A DNA stretch of 64,000 bases from Guillardia theta CCMP2712. Lineage: Eukaryota; Cryptophyceae; Pyrenomonadales; Geminigeraceae. The translations under genes were made by a program, and so were the position numbers. Below the pieces are notes generated by a model. The model was not told where the DNA came from. It was given only the letters and a program-made list of their open reading frames with translations, and ran no database searches. The stretch lies in assembly GCF_000315625.1 (NCBI RefSeq), contig NW_005434644.1, forward strand, positions 179,992-243,991. Reading direction: 5' to 3'. Numbering within the stretch: the stretch's first letter is position 1; each line of letters opens with the position of its first letter. Shown here piece after piece: positions 1 through 10,829 of the stretch.

Positions 1-833
1 ACAGTTAACAAACTTGTACGTCACTAGTACTCAACTGAATCCTACCGTGACCGGCGTGACCTCACATGTTTTGGATAATGATGGAACTTAACTTCAACGT
101 GATTCAAAGTACGGTAGGTGCCGCTGCCGCGTACGGCCACGGTAGTACACACTGACGGTCGGTCGGAGTCTCTCCGCCCGGGAGTGTCCCTCAGCCTTGC
201 CAGTGACGGCGTCCCTAACTAGTAACTAGTAAGTTGTTTCCCGTCCGACGGCGATCCGCCGGAGACCCGCGGCCAGGCTCTGAAAGCGGCTGAGCGTTGC
301 CAGTTGAAGTTCACGACGGTCAGGCCCGGGCCCGGGGGCCGACTCCGAGGCCTCCGGGCCGGCCGAGTCCGTGACCGTTCGACACTGCGGCCGCAACTTG
401 AACACGGCGTCTCGGATCGGACCGCACAGCGGCATCGGGCTCAGAGTCCATACCGAGCGGCCCCGGCCGGCCCGTACTATCAGCGCCGTGGTGTGACCGC
501 CGGCCCGGCCGCCGGCGGAAGTTTGGCCCGGCGGGCGGCGGGCCGGCGAGCCACTGAGGTCCGGGCATGAGTCTGCTGAGCACTGGCATGCACCTGCTGT
601 CTTTCAATCCCATATACCCCTATAGCAAAGCGATATTATAAGTGAGTCATTAAGATCAAATCCCATACCTCCTACCCTTCAGCCACCAGTGCGGAGGTAG
701 TGCTTCCTCCCCTCCCCCTCCTTGGTCCCCCCTGCCCCTACTCTTCCCTTCCTCTCCTCCGACCTCACCCACTGCACCAGCCTCTCTCTCTCTTCCTACG
801 CAGCACACCGCGTTGTCTTCCTGCCCTGCCGCC
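1..833. repeat. GC-rich repetitive island and gene-poor leader
   Basis: Positions of about 120-570 are very GC-rich, dominated by GGCCGG, CCGGGC and short AGTGCC/GACGGTC words, and resemble the islands near 9, 12, 16 and 42.5 kb. The frames open here have no protein-like composition. From about 700 the sequence turns pyrimidine-rich up to the first gene. I see no gene. Confidence 0.5.
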
Positions 834-2124
834 ATGGGATCCTACTACATACCCCCTGTCAACTTCGGGCTGGTCGAAGACAACCTGTGAGTAGCGAGGA
901 TAGGAACCAGGAAGATGAAAGGGAAAAAGAGCGGAGAAGAGACACTGGCAGGACGAGGCGGGGGAAGGGCGTGACAAAGGGTGCATGGGAGGGTTCTTAT
1001 AGTGCCAGGGACACATGGAGGATGGAGGGAGCAGGAAAGAGGATGGGAGCAGGGAAGAGGATAAGCGGAGAAGAGGTTCACATCAAACCAGGTACAGGAG
1101 CGGACAGCCTAATGAGCTGAACTATCCCTTCCTCGAGAAGCTGTACGTGTTTATGCAGTCTCCCTGCATGCCTTCCCAGGACCTTTGCTGTGCGGTTCTC
1201 GTGCTCTACACCTCCCTTCCCTCTTTCCTTACCCCTCTGGTCGTCTCGTTTATTCTCCTCTGCTCTCTCCACCCCATTCCTTCTAACATGCCCAACAGGC
1301 ACTTGAAGAAGATCTTGTACCTCTCTCCTGACGCTCCCCCTCCTTCCTTCCAAACCTTTGTCAACGATCAGGGCATTGACCTGCAGCAACTCGGTAAGCA
1401 CTGCGGCAGATGCGCTTCCCTGCCTTCTCACGCATCATCAGGATCTGCGGGGGAGGACAGGCAGTCAGCCATGTGGAGCCCCTTGAGCGAGGAGATCGTC
1501 CTACAAGCCCTCCAGCAGATCCTTGATGTACAACCTCCTGCCCCTGCCCCTGCCCCTGCCCCTGCCCCTGCCCCTGCCCTGCCCCTGCCCCTCCCCCTGC
1601 AACCCCGTTCCTTCTCTGGTTGACCAACTTTCCTTACCCTTCTCCCTTCCTTTGCAGACGGAGAGGCACTATCCGCTGTGCCTGATGGACAGCGTAGGAA
1701 GAAACAGAGTAGGGATCGTTGTTGGATGCCTCAGAAAGTTGCAGGCAACGTGCGACGTGCTCCTCCTCCGCTTCCTGACGCTGTCGCAGAGGTGGAACTT
1801 GACTTCGATCTTCGAGGAGTACAGGCGGTACGCAGGGAGCAAGGTGATGCTGTTGTGGAGGGGAGGATGGGGAGGAGCAGCGCAGAGAGAGCAAAGCGGA
1901 TCGAGGATAGAGATTGATGTGGCCATGTTTGAGATGGAGGTGAAAGGAGATGGTGAGCATGGATGTTGAAGTCTTGAGTTGATCCAACAGCGGATAGGAG
2001 GAGTCATCTCAAGGTTGATCTGCTCATGTCTGCTCAGGTTCGCGTTCTCAACGAGCAATTCATCGAGCTCTTTGACACTGACCTCGTCACCTACGATCAC
2101 GCAAGGAAACCTGTCTGGTTGTAA
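834..2124 (+). CDS. Oca1/Siw14-type atypical dual-specificity phosphatase, probable pseudoenzyme
   Basis: Six exons rebuild a protein of about 170 residues: 834-886, 1092-1142, 1299-1393, 1442-1527, 1658-1843 (which may hold a further 48-nt GC-AG intron ending before AGGTGG) and 2038-2124. The product follows the plant/fungal atypical phosphatase family: an N-terminal PPVNFGLVEDNLYRSGQPNE block, PFLEKL, ILYLSPD, then VGIVVGCLRKLQ and WNLTSIFEEYRRYAGSK. Active members cleave phosphate from inositol pyrophosphates or phosphoproteins with a Cys in HCxxGxxRTG. Here the aligned segment is LMDSVGRNRVG, so Asp (codon 1688-1690) replaces the Cys while both glycines and the Arg remain. A Cys three residues upstream is not in register. 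It is therefore likely non-catalytic, perhaps a binding or scaffold protein. It converges on the ERO1 fusion gene, 128 bp away. The family call is strong; function is inferred. Confidence 0.85.
1537..1605 (+). repeat. (CCCTGC)n intronic microsatellite
   Basis: Tandem CCCCTG/CCCTGC units lie in the fourth intron of the phosphatase-like gene. They give spurious Pro-Leu and Gln-Gly frames. Confidence 0.85.
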
Positions 2125-2252
2125 TGCTTTTCCTCTTTCTCCCTTTCCCAACCTCCCCCCTCCTCCTCCTCTTCATGTCCTTGCATGAGCCTGTATTGCG
2201 CCTGATGAGTTCATTGTACATACTTGTCCGACATCATAGCACATTTTCATTC

Positions 2253-5200
2253 TCATGCCGCCAGCACGCCGATGGGTTGGAAGTCAGCCAGCATCTCGTC
2301 GGTGTGGATCGCCTTGAAGATCTCCGTCCCATCCTGCGCAGAGAGGAGGCTCGTCAAAGAGGGAGGACAGGAGGATGAGGCTGAAAGCAGGGGGGAGAGG
2401 AGGAAGGAGGAGGGGGAAAAGATGAAGAAAGGGGGAGAAGAGAGTAATGTCCCCGACGAAGGCGAAGAAAAAGAGGTGGGGGAAGGAGGAGATACGGAGG
2501 GATGTGCGGTGGTGGAGGGGGAGAGGACAGAGGAAAGCTGGAAGGGGGGAGGGGGAAGAGGGAGCGAACTTGCTAGCAGAGGGCACACACCTTTCCTCCG
2601 TACTTGAGGATCGCTTCAGCTCCTGCTGGATGCTCGTCCAGGAAGTCTGTAAAATCGTACACCTGGGATGTTCTAGTCACTTCACCACTATAATCACCAG
2701 CTCCAGCTCCAGCTCCAGCTCCAGCTCCTCCTCACCTTCCCCTCGATGGAAACCCAGCAGCTGTCTTTAGTCTGGTGCTTTGCCAACTCCTCTTGGCTGA
2801 TGGTCTTGCTAGCTGGAGACGGCGAAGGAGGAAGGGCTCCCTTTGTTTCCTGCAAGGATGCCTGCTCCTCCTCCTCCGTGTTTGCGATCGGAAGAGACTG
2901 GCCGAGCAATCTTCCGAAGACGACACACTCGCTGCACACAATGTCAGTCAGCCTCGTCTTTCTCCTGTACTTTCCTATGTGCCCCTTCTGTATCCACTTT
3001 GCCCTCCTACCCACTCCCTCCCTCACACCCTGACATGGTGTCCTTACTGGTGCTGCTGCTGCTGCTCCTCCTCCTCCTCACCTGAGAGCGTTTCCTCCGA
3101 GTCTGTTCTTCCCATGAAGACCTCCTATCACCTCCCCTGCCGCGTACAGTCCACGGACGACGGACCCGTCCTCCCGCAGGACAGCCCCATGAGCGTTGAT
3201 GGCGATACCCCCCATGCAGTAGTGGATAACTGGGGTGACGATGCCCGCGTAGTAGGGTCCTCCTCCAGAAAAGGGGAGGTTGTGAAAGTATTTCTTTCCC
3301 CACTCGTCGATGCCCTGAAAGCAGCAGGAAGAGAACAACGGGGAGAAGAAGGAGGGAGGGAGAGAGAGGAGGAGGAGGAGGAAGAGGAAGAAGTTTCAGT
3401 GTTTTGCCCGACCTGTAAGGTATCTCCAACTTCTGAGCTCTGCAACCCCTCTATCCCCCCACCTATCAGCATACCTTGGCTCCATCCTCGTCATACTTCT
3501 TCATGGTTTGCTGCAGCATCTCCTGGTTCACTTTGCCTTCCCAGAAACTCCAAGCTGCACATCAGGTGATGAGCACGAAGAAACGAGAATGAGCGATGAG
3601 CGATGCGCAGCAAGAGAGAGCAGGGCACTGAGCCAGAAAAAGAGAACAAGGAAAAGGATGAGCAGGAGGTGAGGAGGAGACAGAAGGATGCAGGACAAGG
3701 GCAAGAGCAGGAGGAGCACTTCACCTGCAAGTTGTTCGAGCGTATCGAACTTGACAAGTAGCTCCTTCCTCGTGTACAGCTCGATGTGCTTTTTGGCCTT
3801 GATCGCTCCCTGTGCGACGAGTCAGACCAGCATGAAAAGAGTCGTAGCCATGTGAGAAGAAACATGAAGAAACATCAGGGGTAGCGGCTTGTGAGGGGTT
3901 TTGATAGCAGAGGATAAAGGGCCAGGGGAGAGATAGATATGAAAGAGAAAGTGGTGGTAGTGGTACCGAGGGATGATGATGATCATCATGATGATGATAC
4001 AAGGAGGTGGGGGGGAAGGTGGTGGTGGTGGTGGAGGAGGAGGAGGAGGAGGAGGAGGAGGAGGAGGAGGAGTGCTTCATGCTAGGTCACAACCTTCCCG
4101 TTGACGACCAGGGCGAACTTGAGATTTTCCCCGTCTACCTCAAGCATTCTTCCTGTCACGTAGTCGCGGGTTCCAAGCTCGTCGGCGAATCGTTTTCCAG
4201 CTGGAGGAAGGGATCAGAGGAACACACGAGACAAGGGAGGAGACAGAGGCGGAGGAGGCGGAGGAGGAAAAGGTACGTCGGTGGAAGTGAGGAACGAGAA
4301 ATTCTCTGCTTACTTCGATCCAACAGGATTCCTCCTTCTCCTCGTAGAATTTCCGCGCAGAGAGTCTTCACCTTGTTGTGCGGATCTGCGGGGTTGTGGA
4401 AGCCGGTGGGGTGAACCTGCAGGAAAGTGAGCGAAAGTGCAGACAATGGGTAGAGAAGCATGCAGCAGGGAGGGAACGAGGATCGAAGAGGAAGAGGATG
4501 TAGTTTGCAGAAAGGGAAGGGAGGCAAATCAGAAATCATGAGCTCGATATCTGTATTCCTGACCTGCACATCGTTGAGGTCTACAGTCTTCGCCTTGATC
4601 GCCATGGCAAGTTTATGTCCGTCCCCAGTGGTTCCCTTGTTGTTGGTGGTAGCATATCTGACGAGGAGTGAGACGATGCGGGGGAGAAGAAGTGAGAAAA
4701 CGAAGAATGAAGGAGAGGGGGGGGGGGGAGGGGGGGGGGAGCCGCCACTGAGGCTGCACATAACTCGCGAACAGCGTGAGGGAGAGAAAGAGGGGGGGAG
4801 AGGGAGAGGGAGGGAGGGAGGGAGGGAGGGAGGGAGGGGGAGAGTAAAAGAGAGGAGAGGAGGAGGGAGAGGAGGCAACGCCAAAAACTCACTTGAGAAG
4901 GTCAGGGCGATATTGCTTCAGCAGAGAAGTGTTGGTGTAGTCGCTCGCGTAACCCCCTGTTGCGATGATGACGTTGCGGGAGTAGAGCTTGCCCTTGCTG
5001 CCCTTCTCCTCCTTCCCTCCCACCACCTCGTACTCCACACCCACGACAGCAGCTCCGTCCTCCTCCGTGATAAGCTTCGTTGCGCTCGTCCACTTCATCA
5101 GCCGGAACCTCCCGCTGCCGTCCTCAAGGTACTTCTCCAGCTGCTTCTGGATGGCGAAGATGATGGCACTTCCAGCTAGACCCGAGGAGGGGCGGTGAGT

Positions 5201-7699
5201 CCTCGGCTTCGAATGCCCTCCCATCTGCCCCACCAGGTCGAGGTTGAGGTGCTCCTTCAGCCGGTACCGCAGCCATGCGAGCGAGTCCACACTTCCCTCT
5301 GTGAGAACGGGGATCAATGGGTTGTCTCCTCGCCCTGCCGCCTTCACCACGTCCTGAGTGAAGAGCTCCACACTGTCCCCGCTCTTGGTGTCGTTCACGT
5401 CAACCGCGTTCACTCCCGAGGAGGCCCAGGCGCTGTTCCCGCCAAGATGCCCCTGCTTCTCCAGCACCACTACGCTTCCTCCTCGATCCAGCAGCGTCAG
5501 AGCCGCCGACAACCCGGCCAGACCTCCTCCGATCACAATCGCGTCGACTGCATCAGAGACAGCAGCACGGACCTCGCTGCCCATCAGTGCCGCTTCCTTG
5601 GAGTAACGTGCCGCGTGCTCCAGGAAGCGCTGGCTGTTGAAGGAGGCGTAGTGCTTGGCAAGCAGGAGCAGAGATTCGTCCTTGACCAGCAACCTGTCGA
5701 TCACCGCGTCCTCAGTGCGCGAGTCAATCGCTCCTTTCCTCGCCTGGGAGGCGACAGCAGACAGCGCGAGGTCCAAGAGGTTGTACGATTCTTGAGGTGG
5801 GATGGAACTTACGGTCGAACTTCTTGTTGGCGCCCCAGAGCGAGCTGGCGCAGGAGCAGGAGGGGACGGGGGGGAGGGGACTTGCGCAGGGGGAGCAGGC
5901 TGGTTCATGACCTTCTCGTCGAGCACATCTCCCTTGTAGAGCAGCTGATGCTCATAGAACTTGGTGGTAAGGCGAGGGACCGCAATGATCGCGTGCGAGA
6001 ACTTGTGCAGGGTGTTGAAGAGCGCGACGAGCTCCGGCCGGGAGAGCGAGGTCGAGATGAGCTGCTCAGGGATGAGGAGGATCTTGAGGGCAGTCCCCAG
6101 CCCCAGCAGCTGGAGCTTCCCATGCAGCTTGCACTTCTGGCACGAGATGCAGTCCATGACCTCGGAGATATTGTGGAACACTCCCTTGAACTGGCTCTTG
6201 AGGGACTTCTGGACCTCTGACTCCTCCCCGTCAGACTTGAACATGATCTGCTCGTCGAAGGCCTCGAACACGTGCGAGCAGGAGGCCAGCAGGTGGGAGT
6301 CTAGAAGCCTCTGCACGAGGAGGGAGGTCCTTTTGTCTTCTGCAATCTCCCCGACGGAGAAGGGGAAGTTGTAGAGGTAGGGAGCAGCCTTCCTCAGCGC
6401 CCGCAGCAGCACCACGAACGCGAAGTGAAGGTTCTTGAGCCTCTCCGGGTTGGCTCCGTAGTGGTTCATGAAGCGATCAAGGTTCGGCTCCCACTTGTCC
6501 CTCTTCCCCTTCACTGGGGGATAGTACTGCTCCGAGATGTGGATGTTGATGGACGCGTGCATCCCCGAGAGCATACGGTACAGGACTCGCTCCTCGTAGC
6601 ACATCTCGTGCAACGACCCGAGCTTGTCGAAGCAGTTCTCATCATAGATCGCGTTCCACACGTGGGATCCGTTGTATCCCGTCCACCGCTCCGGGTTCAG
6701 CTGGAGATTCACGTACTCTGATGCGAGACTCGGTCATCGACATCCTCCCACGGAACTCTCGCATCACCTGTGCTGTTCGTCGGGATCTTGTGGCAGATGT
6801 CGAGCCAGTACTCGGGGAGGGCAGGGTCGTCGCAGACCTTGCTCTCACCATCCAACAGCTTCTTCTCGTCGTTGGAGATCGTCTTATCCACTAGGTTAGT
6901 GATGGGGGGCATGAAACCTCCGAAGAGTCCCTGAAGCACCAAGTCACTAATCTCACGCCTTGCACACTCCAGCACTTGACCGGGGGTGGAGCATTGAACC
7001 CAATCTTCTTCTCCCCGACCTGTCCCATCGTTCATAGCTCGCCTCCCAACGCACCAACTGTTTACCTTCCCTCCTCCAGACAGATCTAGATCGCACTGCT
7101 TCTTTCCCTTGGGCTTCACTCCTTCCACCTCTTCCCCGGCTCCAGCAGCCGCCTCACCAGTTGCAGAGGAGTTGCACTTGGCTTCTGAAACAGCCTGCAA
7201 ACAGGGTGTCAACTATCATGTTGTCCCAGTGGTGTCGAAACACAAGAAAGGGAACTATTCTCCTTTATTGAGACGAACCTTGGTCCAAAACTTGCACTTT
7301 CCTTCCAAGTTTATCTGGAGAAGACGAAAATAGGTTGTATTGACAAGCTGCCAAAGCAAACAATCAACACGACAATGACCAGGATGAGGTGAAACTAGTG
7401 CAATGCACCTCAGAGAGAATCGAATGCAGCTGCTGCGAGTTTGCCTTCTCAACCGCTTCAACGTCGCACTGAGCATCATCGACAGGTCCTGTTGCTAACA
7501 GTCACTGCGAGGCATGTCAGGGCTCAAAGAGTTTGCCTGAAGGCACGCATCCGAACTCGTGTTTCACCGCCCATGTTGGGACTTTCTGAGGGCCCCAGGT
7601 CAAAAGAACGCGTCTGCGAGCATTGAAACATCTTACTGTGGATGAAACTTCAGCCTCGGCTACTGCTAGCACAAGGAGCAAACAGGCAAGGCCTGCCAA
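2253..7699 (-). CDS. ERO1 - soluble fumarate reductase - cytochrome b5 fusion, secreted/ER
   Basis: About 12 exons give roughly 1,150 residues. Exon 7637-7699 starts MAGLACLLLVLAVAEAEVSS, a signal peptide. ERO1 follows: QCDVEAVEKAN (7409-7488), YFRLLQINLEGKCKFW (7279-7347), an atypical segment (6768-7194), then the large exon 4893-6717 with NPERWTGYNG, IYDENCF, ASINIHISEQYY, LLRALRKAAPYLYNF and the active-site MDCISCQKCKLHGKLQLLG. A Pro/Ala linker leads to a fumarate reductase flavoprotein: FAD motif IGGGLAGLSAALTLLDRGG, ATGGYASD, then exons with GDGHKLAMA (about 4563-4658), VHPTGF (4320-4415), GKRFADELGTRDYVTGRML (about 4200), HYCMGGIAIN and AAGEVIGGLHGKNRLGGNAL (3090-3315). A cytochrome b5 domain ends the protein: WVSIEGK, FLDEHPAGAEAILKYGG and FKAIHTDEML, giving both haem His. 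The 50-nt intron 6718-6767 restores frame. The junction of exons 1 and 2 does not resolve in phase, so a tiny exon may be missing. Inferred role: oxidising ER protein thiols with electrons passed to fumarate. Confidence 0.88.
4028..4074 (+). repeat. (GGA)n intronic microsatellite
   Basis: Uninterrupted GGA repeats lie in an intron of the ERO1 fusion gene, so they are TCC on its sense strand. A GATGAT/ATCATC palindromic stretch lies just upstream (about 3970-4000). Confidence 0.85.
4720..4842 (+). repeat. Poly-G tract and (GAGG)n microsatellite
   Basis: Runs of G (about 4720-4740) and (GAGG)n (about 4796-4842) lie in an intron of the ERO1 fusion gene, pyrimidine-rich on the sense strand. Confidence 0.8.
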
Positions 7700-8690
7700 A
7701 CGGCATCAGACAAGATCAGCACGAGATTACTGGCTCTGCTTACCACAACAGGCTTTCATGGCCATAGTGTGTGAGCCTTGTAATCCACACGTTATGCCAA
7801 CTGATGACAAAAATGTAAGAGGGAACATTGTCAGGCTCTATCAATGGGCGGGAAAAATAATCGAGTGCACACGAACAACTCCTGATTTGAATTCAACGAA
7901 AACGATTTGAAAGGTCCAAACATGTATGTCATGTAAGGTCCCAGATCACTATGTTCCCGTATCCGAGAATCGCAGCTCATGAACACATGCGAATCTCTTT
8001 GCTGCACGTGTCAGATCTCTATCTCTCTCCGCTTCTCCGCTACTTACTGGGTCCGCCAAACTCTATGGCAACGATGCAATGTGCACCACAAATCACATCG
8101 TGTGCTCCAACAGGCAATCATCTTCCCCGCGAGCATTAAGTCTGATCGATTCTACCTCTCGAACCCTCTCCGTCCTCCTCCCGTCTCTCCTCCCCTTCCC
8201 CCTTCCTCTCCTCCTCTTCTTTCTCCTCCTTGCCCTGCCATGTCTTCCATCCCACCAAGCCACATGGCCTCATCAAACTTGGAGTACCCCACCCCAGTTC
8301 TGTATCACCACCTACCCTCCTCCATTCCCAGCCTCACAAGTACCCCGTTTAGAATCTAACTACCCACCCCGTGCTTTTACACTTCAAATGCACCTTCAAT
8401 CAAGTTCTACCTACCTTTCATCAATATTGTATGAGAATACTACCGGTGCGCATTTAATTATCTACCACCCCACCCACTCTAGGATGTCTTGACACATAAA
8501 ACATCTTCTCTCTACCCGGTCTGGTTTTTCCTACTACCCACCCCCCTTTTCCCTACTACCCACCCCCTATTCACCCCCTGGCATGTCCAAACAACTCATA
8601 ATAAAACCTTGACTTGAAATACCCCTTCTATTCTCATTTGATTGAGGGGTGGAGGTACTCAAACTTGAGAGAACTTCTAGCTCATCGTAC
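7700..8690. other. Intergenic; 5' flank of the ERO1 fusion gene
   Basis: No convincing gene. A pyrimidine-rich stretch (8160-8240) gives a Pro/Ser/Leu frame without protein-like features. Near 8460-8600 come repeated CTACCCACCCC words, also seen in other gene-poor stretches (about 11.0, 14.5, 27.5, 56.5 and 61.1 kb). Confidence 0.5.
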
Positions 8691-9760
8691 TGATTTTTAA
8701 CTTATCTTTGAGTAAAGATTCTAGCTCGGGATGGTGCGGCTTGAAGGTGGGGTGGGTGACGTGGAACTTGGAACCCGGGCCTCCGACTCGGAAGCCCGGC
8801 GACCGTATGCCGGACCATCGGACGGACTCCCCGAGTCCGGGAGTTGGCAAGCCCGGTGAAGGCCGGGCCTGCGCGGCCGGGTAACTTAAGTTCCGTGACG
8901 CCGCCGCCCGGCGCTGTGAGTCCGATCACTGTCAGTGACCTTCCGGCCGGGGGGCCTTCGCGGCCGCCGGGCCGCCCGGCGGCCACGGCCCCGCCGGCTC
9001 AACTTTCGAAGTCAGTTCGGAAGGGCCTTTCGCCGACGGTCAAGACTCACTGGCCAGTGAGTGATGGCACTAAGCAAGTTTCTTTACTCAAAGTTCAAGC
9101 CGCTGGAAGTTTGGAGAAAATTGAACTCGGCGCCGTCCCGGTCCCCCGCCGGAACTCAAAGCTTGAAGGGCCGACGGTTCAGTGAACAGGCTTGAAGTTC
9201 GGCCAGCCTCCCTGCCGGCCGGGCACTGCACCGGGCTGCGGCAGGCCATGAAAGTTGGCAACCGTTGCCAACTTGACGGCCGGTGACCGCCGCCAGCCTG
9301 CCAGCGCCGCCGCCGGGGCTGACAGTGCCAACTCTGGCAGTGAGCCCGGCGAGTCACGCGGCCCCGGCCCGCCGGAGTGCCAGGGCGGCACAGGCCCCCG
9401 AACTTACCGTAGCCTTAGCGGCCGCCCGGCCGAGAGTCAGACTGCTCGGAGGCTCACCGTCACTGCCGTAGTGCGGCCGCCGCGCGCGGAGCCTCAGGGA
9501 GCCCGCGGCACTGTACGGTCAGGCTGGCCCGGCCGGGCGGCCGCGATGATAAGCCTTGCCGCAGTGCCGCCGGCTCAGCTACCCGGCTGTTGGTACGGTG
9601 GCCGGCCAGTACTACTCAGCCTGGCAGTGAGGCTACCGTACCGTAAGTCGATAGGACTCTCGTGCAATGAGGTCGGACCAAGTTTTGAATTTTCATACTG
9701 ATATGGCACTCAGGCGGCTCCGAGTGCAGTGAGCGCCGGGCTGGCGAGTCTTGATGCCGC
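8680..9760. repeat. GC-rich dispersed repeat island
   Basis: The left edge carries, on the minus strand, TTTACTCAAAG followed by ATAAGTTAAAAATCAGTACG. The body (8750-9700) is dense in GCCGG, CAGTGCC and GGCAACTTG words. The same edge sequence flanks the island at 42.4-42.75 kb, which suggests one repeat family. No transposase or reverse transcriptase frame is visible. Confidence 0.6.
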
Positions 9761-10444
9761 GCTGAAACAAATCTGTTCATATCGTTGATCATTTTTAGTC
9801 ATGATTATTCAAGCATTCTATGTCAGGAACTCAGTGAGATACAACGGTGATCATCGGATTTCACTTCCGAATGTACTCTAACACTGCCAGTCGACGGCCA
9901 GTGACCGATGGTGAACGTGTATGAATACTACTATTTCAACAGCGGCGGGAACTTCCGAAGGTTGACGTGGAGCGCAAGTCTGAATCAGCTTCACTCAGAT
10001 AACAATACCGTTACGGCAAGTATCATAGTAAGGAATCATTGCCGTAGGACCGTTGCTTGCTCCGAGCCTCGGACTGCACCGTATCAAACTCAGCCGCCTT
10101 AAGTTGGCAACCCCAGTACCAAGAATTAGGGGCACAGTAATGAAAGTCGGCTTCGCAACAAACAGGAATGGTCTTGGTGTCATTGCAATTTATTCTTTTG
10201 CGGCCTGATCTGACTTCAAACTCCGTGTGCCTGCGGCGATGGGCACTTTACGACTCATCCACGACTGATTTTCCTTCATTTCCCTAACTTGACAATGGCA
10301 GGACCAAACACATAACACATTACTCGTATCATAATTTTCGAGGGAAGCACAAGAGAACCATAACTTTGAAGAGCACATCTCGAAATCATTGGAAAAGAAT
10401 AATTTATTACAAATGCAGAAAGAATCTATTGTACACAAGTGAGG
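9760..10444. other. Intergenic, AT-richer, no gene seen
   Basis: Short frames only, none with codon use or motifs suggesting a gene. Confidence 0.4.
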
Positions 10445-10789
10445 TTATCTGAGCACGGTGTGAGCTGCATCAGTGAAGAGCAGTCCAGCTTCACTTCCAA
10501 GCTCATCAACGATCTCCTTCATCCTCTTGTGGGACATTTCTCCTTCGCAGATTGAGTGCCGTGATCTCAAGATATCGTGCGATCCGTGAAACGAGCATTC
10601 CGAGGTTGGAGTTTCTGGTCTAGATTCTTCGCATGACATTCTTGAAGCACATCTTGAGGAGTCTCTTGAGCTGTGGTTCGATGCCAACCAGTTGTTGGCC
10701 TCGTCGCGTCCACAGGTGCGCATAAGTTCTTCAAAGAAGTAGAGCTCAACCAGGCTGGTTGTAGAATCGTGGGATCTTCGCTGAGGCAT
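10445..10789 (-). CDS. Hypothetical small protein
   Basis: A 114-residue frame starts at the first ATG in frame (MPQRRSHDSTTSLVELYFFE). The middle is Ser/Arg-rich (SNHSSRDSSRCASRMSCEES) and the end reads MSHKRMKEIVDELGSEAG. There is no signal peptide or membrane segment and I recognise no family. The frame stays open upstream to a TTG, so a spliced 5' exon is possible. It may not be a gene. Confidence 0.28.
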   Translation of the reverse strand: MPQRRSHDSTTSLVELYFFEELMRTCGRDEANNWLASNHSSRDSSRCASRMSCEESRPETPTSECSFHGSHDILRSRHSICEGEMSHKRMKEIVDELGSEAGLLFTDAAHTVLR

Positions 10790-10829
10790 CAAGATAACTG
10801 GCGGTAAGGAAGTGGATAGAGCGAGCAAG

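Noticed and set aside
5195-6220. A 341-residue plus-strand open frame
   Set aside because: It is antisense to the large exon of the ERO1 fusion gene, whose minus-strand frame is strongly conserved; the plus-strand product has no recognisable family.
6700-6770. Apparent frameshift in the ERO1 domain
   Set aside because: A 50-nt GT-AG intron (6718-6767) joins NST to EYVNLQLNPERW in phase and removes the need for a frameshift.
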